From assembly GCA_021792405.1 (NCBI GenBank), contig JAJYUU010000031.1:1-38909 (forward strand): DNA of 38,909 nucleotides, read 5' to 3'. Origin of the DNA: Actinomycetes bacterium. Its GTDB lineage: Bacteria; Actinomycetota; Actinomycetes; Streptosporangiales; Streptosporangiaceae. The notes under the pieces were generated by a model. That model made no database searches and was not told the origin of the DNA. It saw nothing but the letters and a program-made list of their open reading frames with translations. This document shows, one piece after another, positions 38,755 through 38,909 of this stretch; the first letter of the stretch is position 1, and every line of letters begins with the position of its first letter. The translations under genes and the position numbers were made by a program.

Positions 38755-38909
38755 TCCATCTTCCGGGAGAGTCCTCAGGCCGCGGCTAGCTCAGGCGGCT
38801 GGGTGGTGCGGTGGCCGGGCGGGTGGCGGGTGCCCGGCTGTCTCGGGGACTGGTTTGCCGGATCGGTAGACCGTTCCGGGCCGCCAGCCTGGCGGCGGGG
38901 GGATCGAGG
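38755..38909. other. Window end, no gene assigned
   Basis: The final 155 bases are GC-rich with no forward gene. On the minus strand a frame reads ARLAARNGLPIRQTSPRDS and continues to a stop near 38787, possibly the tail of a gene entering from the right. It is too short to identify. Confidence 0.4.

Noticed and set aside
1-38909. tRNA, rRNA, riboswitch or CRISPR loci
   Set aside because: No cloverleaf, rRNA-like block, known leader or spaced repeat array was recognised by eye on either strand.

Overview
The window is about 70% G+C. Its reading frames show the codon bias of a high-GC actinomycete: many GTG starts, ATGA/GTGA stop-start overlaps and long spurious antisense frames. The gene set fits an actinobacterium: a DUF1918 protein, a Rv2004c-like APH/kinase, an HAD-GH65 fusion, a CadI-type lyase, an arsenate reductase that looks mycothiol-type, and an OB-fold protein beside K+ transport. 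The genus cannot be read from the sequence. About 32 protein genes, two gene remnants and several operator-like palindromes are supported. No rRNA, tRNA or CRISPR array was seen.

Layout. (1) 1-7064: a damaged kdp potassium-uptake operon. KdpA is missing about its first third, a universal stress protein remnant lies between kdpA and kdpB, and kdpB and kdpC are complete. An OB-fold gene with a perfect 18-bp tandem repeat follows, then a short KdpD-like kinase and KdpE. (2) 7081-12000: thiol, arsenic and copper stress genes: an ArsR-arsenate reductase fusion, an ArsR-rhodanese sensor facing an MFS transporter across an AT-rich dyad, a SHOCT protein, a CopZ-like chaperone and a DedA protein. (3) 12189-18043: an HAD-GH65 phosphorylase fusion, DUF1918, an APH/kinase fusion and a methyltransferase, a set recalling the mycobacterial dormancy (DosR) locus.

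(4) 18093-27284 is the most distinctive region. A divergent GntR/UTRA regulator faces a five-gene run: metallo-beta-lactamase/rhodanese protein, sulfide:quinone oxidoreductase, a fused 4x[4Fe-4S]-NrfD membrane protein, a signal-less molybdopterin oxidoreductase, and a TorD-like chaperone. Together they could carry sulfide through persulfide and sulfite to sulfate, feeding electrons to quinone. A GntR-type palindrome lies at the divergent promoter and a degenerate copy lies before the second half of the run.

(5) 27170-30776: a minus-strand operon of aldo/keto reductase, 3-hydroxyisobutyrate dehydrogenase-like enzyme, TetR regulator and PiT/CysP-family transporter. (6) 31194-36305: release factor 3, a universal stress protein, a small membrane protein and the cytochrome bd quinol oxidase CydAB, a plausible sulfide-tolerant outlet for the quinol made by region 4. 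(7) 36316-38578: a second arsenic/metal island (CadI, two ArsR regulators, ArsM), ending in an ISAzo13-like transposase remnant that runs into the arsM 3' end.

Overall the window reads as a stress and redox island: potassium, arsenic, copper, reactive sulfur and low oxygen. Both ends (kdpA break, transposase remnant) look rearranged.
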